From assembly GCF_043641555.1 (NCBI RefSeq), contig NZ_JBHZRJ010000005.1:62001-126000 (forward strand): a stretch of 64,000 nucleotides of DNA. Reading direction: 5' to 3'. Below are positions 18,698 through 27,512 of the stretch, one piece after another. The position numbers and the translations under genes were made by a program. The notes beneath the pieces were generated by a model. It did no database searches and was not told where the DNA came from. It was given only the letters and a program-made list of their open reading frames with translations. How positions within the stretch are numbered: position 1 is the stretch's first letter; every line of letters starts with the position of its first letter. The stretch is from Saccharospirillum alexandrii_A (GTDB lineage Bacteria > Pseudomonadota > Gammaproteobacteria > Pseudomonadales > Natronospirillaceae).

Positions 18698-18790
18698 ACG
18701 GGCCGTTTCAATCGCCCGCTGCGAAATGCGCCATCTGATCCGAAATAAAACCGGTACAATCATAAACTGCTATTCTTGGCTCAGTTTCCC

Positions 18791-18810
18791 TGTTGTTCAG
18801 AGGCTCCCTA
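18791..18810 (-). repeat. Solo end of the 44.4-kb MITE-like element
   Basis: Nineteen of these bases (GTTGTTCAGAGGCTCCCTA) are identical to the right terminus of the element at 44390-44676. No matching left end or related interior is seen beside it. It lies within the 5' leader of the M48 protease gene, 23 bases before its ATG. Confidence 0.6.
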
Positions 18811-18833
18811 ATTCACTTTTGGAAGGAATTCCC

Positions 18834-19658
18834 ATGAGAACCGTTATTCTGGCCGGTATCAGCTTACTGCTGATCTCAGCCTGCGCTACCAGCCCCACCG
18901 GCCGATCCCAGCTGATGCTGATATCGCCGGAAATGGCCATCACTGAGTCCAAACAGGCTTACGTCAGCACGGTTACTGACATAACCAATGAGTTTCAGCT
19001 GATGACCGACGAGGCATGGGTTGACCGCATTTCAACGATCACCGGCCGCCTGGTCACCGAGGCGATCAGGAAATACCCGGATTCACAGGAATGGGACTGG
19101 AGCGTCGCCATCATCGACGACCCGGACACCCTCAACGCCTGGTGCATGGCCGGCGGGCGAATGGCGATTTACACCGGCATTGTTACCCAGCTCAACCTGA
19201 CGGATGACGAAATCGCCCAGATCATGGGGCACGAAATCTCCCATGCGCTGGCCAATCATACGGCCGAAAAGATGTCCCGCGCCGTACTGGTGAATACAGG
19301 GTTGGCCATCACCTCTCAGGTAACCGACCAGAATGGCTATGTACTGAGCGGCAGCGCCATCGCGGCGCAACTGGCGCTGCAATTGCCCAACAGCCGGGAT
19401 GCAGAACGTGAGGCAGACGAAATAGGCATAGAACTGGCCATTCGGGCGGGCTACCGACCCGAGGCAGCCGTCTCGCTCTGGCGCAAGATGTCGCAGGCTG
19501 GCAGCGGCGGGCCGGAATTTCTAAGCACTCACCCATCACCAGGCAACCGTATGGACACCCTTCAGGACTTGGGTAACACACTGAAGTCCTTGAATCCAAC
19601 GCAGACAAAATCTGCAGTGCACCCGGTCAGGATTGTGACGGATACTCAGCAACTGTAA
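18834..19658 (+). CDS. M48-family metalloprotease, lipoprotein
   Basis: A 274-residue envelope protease. The start at ATG 18834 follows GGAAGGAA at 18821-18828; longer in-frame starts would run back into the preceding gene. A lipoprotein signal (MRTVILAGISLLLISAC) places it at a membrane face toward the periplasm. The zinc site HEISHALANH (HEXXH) and the downstream third ligand in NSRDAEREADEIG are intact. C-terminal LSTHPSPGNR is also family-typical. It resembles the LoiP/YcaL and BepA group that degrades or remodels outer-membrane proteins. It overlaps no neighbour. Confidence 0.88.
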   Translation: MRTVILAGISLLLISACATSPTGRSQLMLISPEMAITESKQAYVSTVTDITNEFQLMTDEAWVDRISTITGRLVTEAIRKYPDSQEWDWSVAIIDDPDTLNAWCMAGGRMAIYTGIVTQLNLTDDEIAQIMGHEISHALANHTAEKMSRAVLVNTGLAITSQVTDQNGYVLSGSAIAAQLALQLPNSRDAEREADEIGIELAIRAGYRPEAAVSLWRKMSQAGSGGPEFLSTHPSPGNRMDTLQDLGNTLKSLNPTQTKSAVHPVRIVTDTQQL

Positions 19659-19674
19659 ATCAGCGAATCGTTGT

Positions 19675-19706
19675 GGGAGGCATTGCGACAATTGTGCAAG
19701 CCTCCC
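19675..19706. terminator. Stem-loop after the M48 protease gene
   Basis: GGGAGGC at 19675-19681 pairs with GCCTCCC at 19700-19706, and TTGC/GCAA extend the stem inward past one bulged base. No U-run follows, so it may be a weak terminator or an mRNA-stabilising hairpin. Confidence 0.4.
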
Positions 19707-19918
19707 GGGACTCAACAGGCAGTAAGACCCCTTCCGCACTCGCTTCGATTGGCACTAGCGATCAGTACACTACAAGGGATAGCCGTCCTTAATGATGCCG
19801 CGACTAAAGCCCCGCACTCCTTCTTTCGCAAACAAAGTATAAAGTTTTGTCTAAACTGCCAGATAACCTGCTCAGAGCCTGACGCTCTTGACCCACCCCT
19901 TTTTGGAGCTACCCGGCA

Positions 19919-21652
19919 ATGCTCGGCTTTTCTAACAACGTTCTCACGGCAATCAACAATACCTTTGCCTCTATCGAGTTCAAACTCGATGGCACCATTG
20001 TTAAAGCCAATTCGCTTTTTCTGGAAACCATGGGTTACCGGGCTGACGAAGTTGTTGGCAAGCACCACCGGTTGTTTGTAGACCCCGATGAAGCGAACAG
20101 CAGGCAGTACGAAGACTTCTGGAAGAACCTTCGGGCAGGCGAGGCACAAACCGCACGGTTCGAGCGAATCACCAAAGACGGCCGCAAGGTTTGGCTGCAG
20201 GCTTCCTATACGCCCATTCTGAAAGGTGGCAAAGTAAGCCGGATCATCAAATTTGCCAATGACATTACCAACCAGGTATTGCGTGAATCGGATTACGAGT
20301 CAAAGGTTCAGGCCATTCTTCGGTCTCAGGCAGTCATCGAATTCGACCTTTATGGCAACATTCTGGACGTCAATGAGAACTTCCTCGCGGTATTTGGCTA
20401 TGAAAAGCAGGAGCTGGTCGGCAATCACCACCGCCTGTTCGTCGATGCAGCCTATGCCCAAAGCAAGGATTACAAGGCATTCTGGGAAACCCTGCGCAAA
20501 GGTCAGTTTCAGTCCAGCGAGTACCGGCGAATCGCCAAAGATGGGTCGGATGTCTGGATTCAGGCCACCTATAATCCCGTTAAGGACCCAAAGGGCAACG
20601 TACTGAAAATCATCAAGTTTGCCAGCGACATCACTGCCGACGTGTTAAAGCGTGAGAATTTCAAACTGTTGTCGCTGGTCGCCAATGAAACCGACAACTC
20701 AGTCATCATTACCGACGCCCATGGCCTGATCGATTACGTTAACCCGGGGTTTGAACGCCTTACCGGTTATAGCCTGCAGGACGTCGCTGGCAAGAAGCCG
20801 GGGGCACTGCTTCAGGGGCCAGAGACCGACAAGGCAGCGATCGCCCGAATCCGCCAGGCGCTCGACAAGCAAGTGCCCTTTTACGATGAGATATTAAACT
20901 ACAGCCGCAGTGGTGAACCTTACTGGATATCCCTCTCCATTAATCCAATCTTCGATGACAGTGGCGCCATTGATAAATACATATCCATCCAGGCAAACAT
21001 AACCTCTGTCAAACAAATGGCCCTCGACTTCAATCGCAAGTTGGCCGCCATCAGTGAAGTATTGCTGCTCGTAGAGCTAACCCCCAACGGTAAACACGCG
21101 CACTGGAATGAGTTAGCCAAAACCAAACTGCTGCCCGTCACTTCAGAGGCAGACTTCGCAAGTCTTGTGTTTAATGGATTAACGAAAGAAGAAATTGGGC
21201 TTATCGATACCGAAGGGTCGGTTAAAAAGATGGTCAGTGTTGAGCGAAACGGCAAAGCACTGCACCTCGACGCCCGTCTTTGCTGCCTCAGAAACGTGAA
21301 ACAGGAGGTTGCACAGTACCTCTTGCTTGGGCTTGATATCACAGATCGAAAACAGGCCGTGGGTCAGACGAACGTGGCAATGACCAGTGTGCTGGAGGCC
21401 AGCAAACAGATCAGCGCCATTGTCAGTGCCATTAACGGCATTTCCGAACAAACCAACTTGCTGGCACTCAATGCTGCCATTGAAGCAGCGCGTGCAGGCG
21501 ATGTCGGTCGGGGCTTTGCCGTTGTCGCCGATGAAGTAAGAAGCCTTGCTGCCAACTCAAAGCAATCGAGCACTGAAATAGACAGCCTGGTAAAAGTAAC
21601 CGTCGGGAAGATTGAGGAATTGGCAGGCTTGCTGTCCAAAATCGACGACTAA
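19919..21652 (+). CDS. Soluble multi-PAS methyl-accepting chemotaxis-type protein
   Basis: A 577-residue protein without membrane segments. Residues about 8-120 and 125-243 are two very similar PAS-PAC units (each with GKHHRLFVD/GNHHRLFVD and KFANDIT/KFASDIT). A third, LOV/PAS-like unit spans about 245-365 (TDNSVIITDAHGLIDYVNPGFERLTGY), and a degenerate one about 370-480. The C-terminal 90 residues contain the CheA/CheW-contacting hairpin tip (ISEQTNLLALNAAIEAARAGDVGRGFAVVADEVR) with short arms. It is preceded by GGAG before ATG 19919. It probably senses a cytoplasmic redox or small-molecule cue and signals through CheA. No che genes other than the CheB-CheR fusion are in view. Confidence 0.88.
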   Translation: MLGFSNNVLTAINNTFASIEFKLDGTIVKANSLFLETMGYRADEVVGKHHRLFVDPDEANSRQYEDFWKNLRAGEAQTARFERITKDGRKVWLQASYTPILKGGKVSRIIKFANDITNQVLRESDYESKVQAILRSQAVIEFDLYGNILDVNENFLAVFGYEKQELVGNHHRLFVDAAYAQSKDYKAFWETLRKGQFQSSEYRRIAKDGSDVWIQATYNPVKDPKGNVLKIIKFASDITADVLKRENFKLLSLVANETDNSVIITDAHGLIDYVNPGFERLTGYSLQDVAGKKPGALLQGPETDKAAIARIRQALDKQVPFYDEILNYSRSGEPYWISLSINPIFDDSGAIDKYISIQANITSVKQMALDFNRKLAAISEVLLLVELTPNGKHAHWNELAKTKLLPVTSEADFASLVFNGLTKEEIGLIDTEGSVKKMVSVERNGKALHLDARLCCLRNVKQEVAQYLLLGLDITDRKQAVGQTNVAMTSVLEASKQISAIVSAINGISEQTNLLALNAAIEAARAGDVGRGFAVVADEVRSLAANSKQSSTEIDSLVKVTVGKIEELAGLLSKIDD

Positions 21653-21680
21653 GCCTGCATCGATACCATTAACGCTCTCG

Positions 21681-22511
21681 TCAGTACAATGACTGCTCCG
21701 GCCACACATACCAGAGGCTGAAGGCCAGCGGCAATGCGGTAACCAACACCAACACGACCAGCTTAAGCCACCAGCGACTTGCCTCAAGCCGGGCACGAAA
21801 CAGGCTACCAACCAGCCAGGGCAGCGCGGCGGCCAGCAGAGCCACGGCAGGTACTTCAACCAGGTGGTAGGCCGTCAGTGCGACCCACATCAGCGGCAGC
21901 GTCAGGCAGGGCAGCAAGCGTTGCCACAAACGGGGCACTTGCCAGCCGGCAATAAGCGGCGCACCCCGGGCAACCCACCAGCAAACCGCCATCACCACAC
22001 CCATGGCACCGGCAATTTCAGCAAGCTTGATACTGCCGGCCAGCCCGACAGTCGGTGCCAGCACCGCCACCGGCGCGACCAGAAAACCCGGCATCCAGAA
22101 GTCTGTGGTATTCGGCGAGTCTTCCCGGTTATCGGCACCCAAGGCCACCAGTGCAACCGGCACCAGCAGTGCCAGCGCCTGGCTTACCCAGACCACCGGG
22201 CCAATTGAACCGGCAAACACCCAAACCACCCAAACACTGATTGGAAGGCCGAGCAGCATCAGCGCCGCACCCTGGCGTCGGCCTAGACTGGCAGCGAGTA
22301 CGGCCACCAGTGTCATCAGCCAAAGGCCATCCATCGCCGCAGGTTCCAGCAAGTGGTTTAACCGGAAGCCCTGTATCCAGCCAAAGGCACCCAGTATCGC
22401 CAGCAACACCCCGACCGCAGGCGCCCAACTCAATCGCAAGCTGGCCGCCGCTGCCGCCAACATGACCAGCAATGGCATTACAACGGTGGGTAGCAGCATG
22501 TCACCAATCAT
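21681..22511 (-). CDS. Uncharacterised multi-pass membrane protein
   Basis: A 276-residue protein that is almost entirely hydrophobic, with seven to nine predicted membrane segments and short tryptophan-containing loops. I do not recognise a family. It starts 21 bases after yceI on the same strand with GGGAG before its ATG, so it is probably co-transcribed with that gene. The strong bias to Leu, Ala and Val means that distant similarity would be hard to judge by eye. Function unknown. Confidence 0.7.
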   Translation of the reverse strand: MIGDMLLPTVVMPLLVMLAAAAASLRLSWAPAVGVLLAILGAFGWIQGFRLNHLLEPAAMDGLWLMTLVAVLAASLGRRQGAALMLLGLPISVWVVWVFAGSIGPVVWVSQALALLVPVALVALGADNREDSPNTTDFWMPGFLVAPVAVLAPTVGLAGSIKLAEIAGAMGVVMAVCWWVARGAPLIAGWQVPRLWQRLLPCLTLPLMWVALTAYHLVEVPAVALLAAALPWLVGSLFRARLEASRWWLKLVVLVLVTALPLAFSLWYVWPEQSLY

Positions 22512-22532
22512 GGTCGTAACTCCCGCTGGCCG

Positions 22533-23099
22533 TTATTGGCGAATACCTTCAATGAAGATCGTCAGTTCGGTTTCATCGGGCACGTTGGGGATGAAATAGT
22601 CGATGTCAAAATCACTGCGCATCAGTTCGGTGGTTGCTACGAAGCCCTGACGAAAGCCACCCCAGGGGTCGTCACCTTCACCGATTTTCACGATGTTCAT
22701 TTCCACTTCGCGGGTTACACCATGCATGGTCATCTCACCCGTCAGCACACCTTCGTCTGCGGTGCCTTCGTAACCGGTGCTGGTAAACTCAATGGTCGGG
22801 TACTGGCGAACGTTGAAGAAATCCGGGCTGCGCAGGTGCTCGTCGCGGTCGGTGTGGTTGGTGTCGATGCTGTTAGCCTGAATCTCAATTGATACGGCAT
22901 TTTCCGACAGGTTGTCGTCAGACCAGGTATAGGAGCCTGAAAATTCGTTAAAGCGGCCGGGCAAACGAGAAACACCCAGGTGGCCGGTTTCGAAAGTGAC
23001 CGCCGAGTGGGCATGGTCAATCTGGTAATTGGCGGCCAGTGCCGAGGCACTGATCATTGAGACGGAAATGGCCGCCAGCGTCAGGGACAAAGTTTTCAT
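22533..23099 (-). CDS. YceI-family periplasmic protein
   Basis: A 188-residue protein with a signal peptide (MKTLSLTLAAISVSMISASALA) and the YceI lipocalin-like fold: YQIDHAHSAVTFETGHLGVSRLPGRF, DEHLRSPDFFNVRQYPTIEFTSTG, and LTMHGVTREVEM-type strands. Family members bind polyisoprenoid lipids. The start follows AGGAAG. It is transcribed away from the LysR gene at 23312, and the shared upstream region contains an inverted repeat, so LysR control is plausible. Confidence 0.88.
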   Translation of the reverse strand: MKTLSLTLAAISVSMISASALAANYQIDHAHSAVTFETGHLGVSRLPGRFNEFSGSYTWSDDNLSENAVSIEIQANSIDTNHTDRDEHLRSPDFFNVRQYPTIEFTSTGYEGTADEGVLTGEMTMHGVTREVEMNIVKIGEGDDPWGGFRQGFVATTELMRSDFDIDYFIPNVPDETELTIFIEGIRQ

Positions 23100-23220
23100 G
23101 ATCGCTTCCTTGTAGAGGGTGAGACAGAATAGAGCCCGCCACTCTACTGAGTCACTCGCATGCTGTAATCCACTGTAATTGAAAATGGCTTTTTCGAATT
23201 TGGAAAACAGTGACCCCAGT

Positions 23221-23236
23221 TATACTTTGATGTATA
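23221..23236. promoter_or_regulatory. Inverted repeat TATAC-N6-GTATA between yceI and lysR
   Basis: Five-base arms around six bases in the divergent yceI/lysR gap. LysR-family proteins bind T-N11-A-type repeats of this size. It is 76 bases before the LysR start. Confidence 0.35.
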
Positions 23237-23311
23237 GAAAGCATAAGGACACCAACATCAAATCCAAAACCGGGTACCATGACCGGTTAGGTCAGAAGAA
23301 GCAGCCCGTTG

Positions 23312-24199
23312 ATGGACCGATTGGACGCCCTGCGGGTGTTTTGCGCCGTAGTCGAACACAGTAGTTTTTCCCGCGCTGCGACGGAGTTGAACATATCGGT
23401 CGCCAAAACCAGCAAGCTGATCCAGTCGCTGGAACAGGCCCTGAACACCAGCCTGTTGCGTCGCAATACCCGGCGCATCACCCTGACCGAAGCCGGTGAA
23501 CGCTACTACCACGACGTTGTGCCGCTGCTGGAGGAGATGGCTAACATCGATGCCCGCGTCGAACGCATGACCACCACCATCACCGGCACTCTGCGCATGA
23601 CCATGCCGCTCGACTTCGGGCGCCGGCTGATCATGCCACTGATCCCCGATTTCAAACGGACCTACCCCGACCTAGAGCTGGACATTGAACTGTCGGATCG
23701 TCACGCCGATCTGGTTGCCGAAGGCTTCGACCTGGGCCTGCGCGTTGCCGACCTCAAAGACAGCAGCCTGATCGCCAAACCGCTCGGCACCTATCGCATG
23801 AAGTGCGCAGCCTCACCGGAATACCTGGCCCGCCACCCAGCCATCAACACGCCCGAAGATCTGGAAGCGCACCCCTGCCTGACCTACTCACTGAGCGCCC
23901 AACCCTGCAACTGGACCCTGATACGCGGCGAAGCAGAAGCCCGGGTCAGGGTTCGGTCGGCTCTGCAGTTGAACAACGGCGATTTGCTGGCCCAGGCAGC
24001 CTGTCAGCACCTCGGGGTTCTTTACCAGCCCGATTTCATCATCAGCACCTACCTGGACTCCGGCGCGTTGACGCCCATCCTAACCGACTGGCAAGACCGG
24101 ATGGTCCATGCCTGGCTGGTCTACCCGGCCCGAAAATACCTGCCGATGAAAGTGCAGGCGATGCTCGGTTTTCTGAAAGCCCGCCTCTCGGATCAATGA
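23312..24199 (+). CDS. LysR-family transcriptional regulator
   Basis: A 295-residue regulator. The winged helix-turn-helix occupies the first 60 residues (MDRLDALRVFCAVVEHSSFSRAATELNISVAKTSKLIQSLE), and the rest is a periplasmic-binding-like effector domain (RHADLVAEGFDLGLRVADLKDSSLIAKPLG). ATG 23312 is preferred over the in-frame TTG just before it. It resembles the PA2758/DsdC-like group seen beside oxidoreductases and YceI genes. It lies divergent from yceI and may control it. The inducer is unknown. Confidence 0.85.
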   Translation: MDRLDALRVFCAVVEHSSFSRAATELNISVAKTSKLIQSLEQALNTSLLRRNTRRITLTEAGERYYHDVVPLLEEMANIDARVERMTTTITGTLRMTMPLDFGRRLIMPLIPDFKRTYPDLELDIELSDRHADLVAEGFDLGLRVADLKDSSLIAKPLGTYRMKCAASPEYLARHPAINTPEDLEAHPCLTYSLSAQPCNWTLIRGEAEARVRVRSALQLNNGDLLAQAACQHLGVLYQPDFIISTYLDSGALTPILTDWQDRMVHAWLVYPARKYLPMKVQAMLGFLKARLSDQ

Positions 24200-24589
24200 C
24201 CGTTTACACACCGCAGCGGGAAACCGGGTTTTCAGTCGTGTCGCTTCACTGACACCGGCATGATGCGATGAATGATGTCCGCATGGCGATTCAGCCGATC
24301 CACCAGCGGCTGCGAGCCAGTCGTTACGGAACGTCCACACTTGCATGCAGTGTCAAGTAGATAAGGGCAAGTGTTGCCGGCTCCTTAGCAAAGCATCGAT
24401 CGAGGTCAATAATCCGTGAGTAGTTAGGGTATATGTGCAGTTTTCTACACACAGACGCTAAAGCGGTTGTTGCCTTACAGCACTGTTGAGTATTGTATCG
24501 GGGAATAAAAACAACAAAGACCTGTAGTACGTTACCCGGAGACTGCTTTGGGGTCCGAACGCTGACAGGTCATCACTGCGAGGCCATTC
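24200..24589. other. Non-coding gap before the acyl-CoA ligase gene
   Basis: No convincing gene is seen. The gap contains a short inverted repeat (ACTTG at about 24339 and CAAGT at about 24354) and an AT-rich stretch from about 24470 to 24515 that could hold the fadD-type promoter. No clear FadR operator was recognised. Confidence 0.5.
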
Positions 24590-26326
24590 ATGTCGAATGA
24601 TCAGTATTACGATAGCAAGCCCTGGGAAAGCCATTACCGGGCAGCCCGGTCCGAGGCCGGTAACAACACAGCCAGTCAACACAAGCACGACAATCTACCC
24701 GCCCTGATACAAACGGCCAGCCAGACCTACAGCGAACACCTGGCGTTCACAACCTGCATGCCAAACGGCATGAACGGCCGGCTTACCTACGCTGAAGTTG
24801 ATGAAATGTCAGATGCCTTTGCCGTCTATTTGCGCGAATGCATCAAGCTTGAAGCCGGCACCCGGGTTGCGGTGCAAATGCCCAACTGCCTGACCTTGCC
24901 AGTGGTCGCCTTCGGCATTCTCAAAGCCGGTTGCATACTGGTGAACGTCAACCCGCTCTACACCAAGCGGGAAATGGAGCACCAGTTCAACGACAGTGGT
25001 GCCCAGGCGCTGGTCATCGTCGATATGTTCGTCGATAAACTCGACGCCATCCTGGCGAAAACCGCCATCAAACAAGTGGTCATCACCTCCGTTGCCCAGT
25101 GGTTTCCCCCGGTAGTTAGGGGTGTGCTCAAAGCCGTACTGAAATACTGGAACCGGGCGATACCCCGCCATCAGGTCAAAGCCGACGACATCAACCTGGC
25201 CCTCAAAAAAGGCCGCGAAGCAAAAGCACAGGCAAGCCTCGACGTTCGCCAATACTGGGAACATCTGACTCGCTCAGACACCGCACTGCTGCAGTACACG
25301 GGCGGAACTACCGGGGTCAGCAAAGGGGCTGAGCTGACGCACGGCAACCTGATCAGCAACCTGGAACAGGTCGATTCCGTGGTTCAGGGGCACATCGAAC
25401 CCGGCAGGGAATGCATTCTGACCGCCTTGCCGATGTACCACATCTTTGCGTTCACGGTGAATTTGCTGGCCTTCTACCACAAGGGGGCACACAACGTTTT
25501 GGTGCCCAGTCCCCGGCCCATCCAGAATTGCCAGCGCGCTTTCGATAATTACCCGATTTCGGCTATCTCGGGGGTCAATACCCTCTATAACGCACTGCTG
25601 AACGAAGAATGGTTTACCGTCTACCCGCCCAAAACCATGAAGGTAGCCATGGCAGGCGGTACCGCGCTGCACCAAGCGGTCGCCGAGCGTTGGCGCACCA
25701 TAGTCGGCAGCCCCATCTCTGAAGGCTATGGCCTAACCGAAACCGCACCCGTCATTTGTTTCAACCCGATCGGCCAGGAACGCCCCAACAGCATCGGCAT
25801 CCCCGCACCCGATACCGAGGTGCGCATCGTCGATGAACAGGGAGCCACCGTACCTGTCGGCGACCCCGGCGAAATCATCGTCCGAGGCCCCCAGGTCATG
25901 AAAGGTTACTGGAACCGCCCGCAGGATACCGCCGACTCCGTCAGGGACGGCTGGTTCTATACCGGCGACATCGGCGTGATGACCGAAGACGGTCACTTCA
26001 GTATTGTCGATCGCAAGAAAGACATGATTCTGGTCAGCGGCTTTAACGTCTACCCGAATGAAATCGAAGACTGCATCGCCCGCATCCCCCAGGTGCAGGA
26101 ATCAGCGGTGATTGGCGTCGCCGACGACCAAACGGGTGAAGCGGTACAGGCGTTTGTGGTGTTGCGCGAAGAGGGCATTACCGAGCGCGACATCATCGCC
26201 CACTGCAAGCAGGAACTCGCGGCCTATAAAGTGCCCCGAAAAGTCGTCTTCTGGGATGAGTTGCCTAAAACGCCGGTCGGCAAGGTACTCAGAAAAGAAG
26301 TCCGCGCCGCCGTCATACAACAATAA
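24590..26326 (+). CDS. fadD: Long-chain fatty-acid--CoA ligase
   Basis: A 578-residue adenylate-forming enzyme. The AMP-binding P-loop LLQYTGGTTGVSKGAELTH is near residues 232-250. Further motifs are EGYGLTETAPV, GWFYTGDIG, and DRKKDMILVSGFNVYPNEIED (the FadD-type signature). The catalytic lysine sits in KTPVGKVLRKEVR near the C-terminus. It activates fatty acids to acyl-CoA with ATP, for beta-oxidation or membrane lipid remodelling, at the inner face of the membrane. The gene is followed 25 bases later by a transporter gene on the same strand. Confidence 0.92.
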   Translation: MSNDQYYDSKPWESHYRAARSEAGNNTASQHKHDNLPALIQTASQTYSEHLAFTTCMPNGMNGRLTYAEVDEMSDAFAVYLRECIKLEAGTRVAVQMPNCLTLPVVAFGILKAGCILVNVNPLYTKREMEHQFNDSGAQALVIVDMFVDKLDAILAKTAIKQVVITSVAQWFPPVVRGVLKAVLKYWNRAIPRHQVKADDINLALKKGREAKAQASLDVRQYWEHLTRSDTALLQYTGGTTGVSKGAELTHGNLISNLEQVDSVVQGHIEPGRECILTALPMYHIFAFTVNLLAFYHKGAHNVLVPSPRPIQNCQRAFDNYPISAISGVNTLYNALLNEEWFTVYPPKTMKVAMAGGTALHQAVAERWRTIVGSPISEGYGLTETAPVICFNPIGQERPNSIGIPAPDTEVRIVDEQGATVPVGDPGEIIVRGPQVMKGYWNRPQDTADSVRDGWFYTGDIGVMTEDGHFSIVDRKKDMILVSGFNVYPNEIEDCIARIPQVQESAVIGVADDQTGEAVQAFVVLREEGITERDIIAHCKQELAAYKVPRKVVFWDELPKTPVGKVLRKEVRAAVIQQ

Positions 26327-26351
26327 TAGCTACTCAGTCGGAGCACAGAAC

Positions 26352-27248
26352 ATGCTTAGTCCATTGGAAGAAAGTTTACTGTCGGTCATGATGGTCATCA
26401 TCATGTTTGGCATGGGGTCATCACTCACCTTTAAAGATTTCCGCCTGGCTTTGCGTCACCCGCAAGCAGTGGGGGTAGGTTTTGCCTCTCAGTACTTGCT
26501 GATGCCGCTGATCGCCTTTGTGTTGTCACGGGTACTGAATTTAACGGTTGAACAAACGGTAGGCCTGGTGCTTATCGGCTGCATGCCGGGCGGTACCACC
26601 TCCAACATTTTTGCGTATTTTTCAAAGAGCTTGCTCAGCCTGAGCATTATGATGACCATTTGCTCCACCCTGGCCGGCTTTGTGATGGTGCCCCTGTTAA
26701 TGGAGTTTTATACCCAGGGCATTGATGATGCGTTTCGCATACCGCCAGACCAGATCGCGCGCTTATTGTTTGTGTTGCTGATTCCCACCCTGATCGGCAT
26801 GTGGCTGCGCCGTAAAAATTCCAACATCGGCGCCGTTATCGAACTGATGGGCGGAATTCTCGGGGCCATCGTCATCATCTTTCTCGTGATCACCTGGGTA
26901 CCCAGAAACTGGCGCTTGCTGGTCGAAACCAACTGGGAAGTGTATGCCGCGGTGATATTAATCGGGCTCATTGGCTTCACCTTCGGCTATATATTCTCCC
27001 GCGTGCTCAGACTGAACCCGCAAAAAGCCAGAACGGTATCGCTGGAAACCGGCATCCAGAATGGTCCGCTGGCGGCGCTGATCGTCATCATGACGTTCGC
27101 CGACGAAACCCAGCAACTCATCCTGCTGATACCCGTTATGTACTCCCTGTTTATCGTGATCAACTCCACAATCGCCACCGTCTTCTACCGTCGCTGGACC
27201 CGGCGTGAAGAACTGGAACGAGACCAGGCCAAAGTCGAACCTGCCTAA
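26352..27248 (+). CDS. Bile acid:sodium symporter family (BASS) membrane protein
   Basis: A 298-residue inner-membrane protein with about nine to ten hydrophobic segments. Start at ATG 26352, with CGGAG nine bases upstream; a much longer frame would overlap the ligase gene. It carries BASS hallmarks: MVIIMFGMGSSLTFKDFRLALRHP, GLVLIGCMPGGTTSNIFAYFSKSLLSLSI, and SLETGIQNGPLAALIVIM. Such proteins move organic anions with Na+. Proximity to fadD suggests an amphipathic or carboxylate substrate, but that is only an inference. The Na+ coupling would fit a Na+-using host. Confidence 0.85.
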   Translation: MLSPLEESLLSVMMVIIMFGMGSSLTFKDFRLALRHPQAVGVGFASQYLLMPLIAFVLSRVLNLTVEQTVGLVLIGCMPGGTTSNIFAYFSKSLLSLSIMMTICSTLAGFVMVPLLMEFYTQGIDDAFRIPPDQIARLLFVLLIPTLIGMWLRRKNSNIGAVIELMGGILGAIVIIFLVITWVPRNWRLLVETNWEVYAAVILIGLIGFTFGYIFSRVLRLNPQKARTVSLETGIQNGPLAALIVIMTFADETQQLILLIPVMYSLFIVINSTIATVFYRRWTRREELERDQAKVEPA

Positions 27249-27265
27249 AGCATCCCCTTCCTGTC

Positions 27266-27294
27266 ACACCTTGCGGCTAACCGTCGCAAGGTGT
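27266..27294. terminator. Stem-loop after the BASS transporter gene
   Basis: Ten-base arms ACACCTTGCG and CGCAAGGTGT around a nine-base loop, 18 bases past the stop codon. Only a short T-rich tail follows, so it is a candidate bidirectional terminator. Confidence 0.5.
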
Positions 27295-27453
27295 TGCTCT
27301 GAATACATCGCTTGTTTTCCAACACCCGGTTGAGCCATGCGGTTGGCTGCAAACATCTGACTGCGGCTTATTGATCCAACAAATACGGTGTTTGAACACC
27401 ACAAGGCACCCGATCACCAATCAACCAGCTGTAAAATTTTAGATCCGAAAAAG

Positions 27454-27481
27454 TTGACTGCGATTGGCTCACACTTAGACT
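27454..27481 (+). promoter_or_regulatory. Candidate bioB promoter
   Basis: TTGACT at 27454-27459 and TAGACT at 27476-27481, 16 bases apart, 32 bases before the bioB start. No BirA or BioR operator was recognised around it. Confidence 0.35.
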
Positions 27482-27512
27482 TCCAGGCGCCACTCAACAA
27501 CAAGGATTTCTC

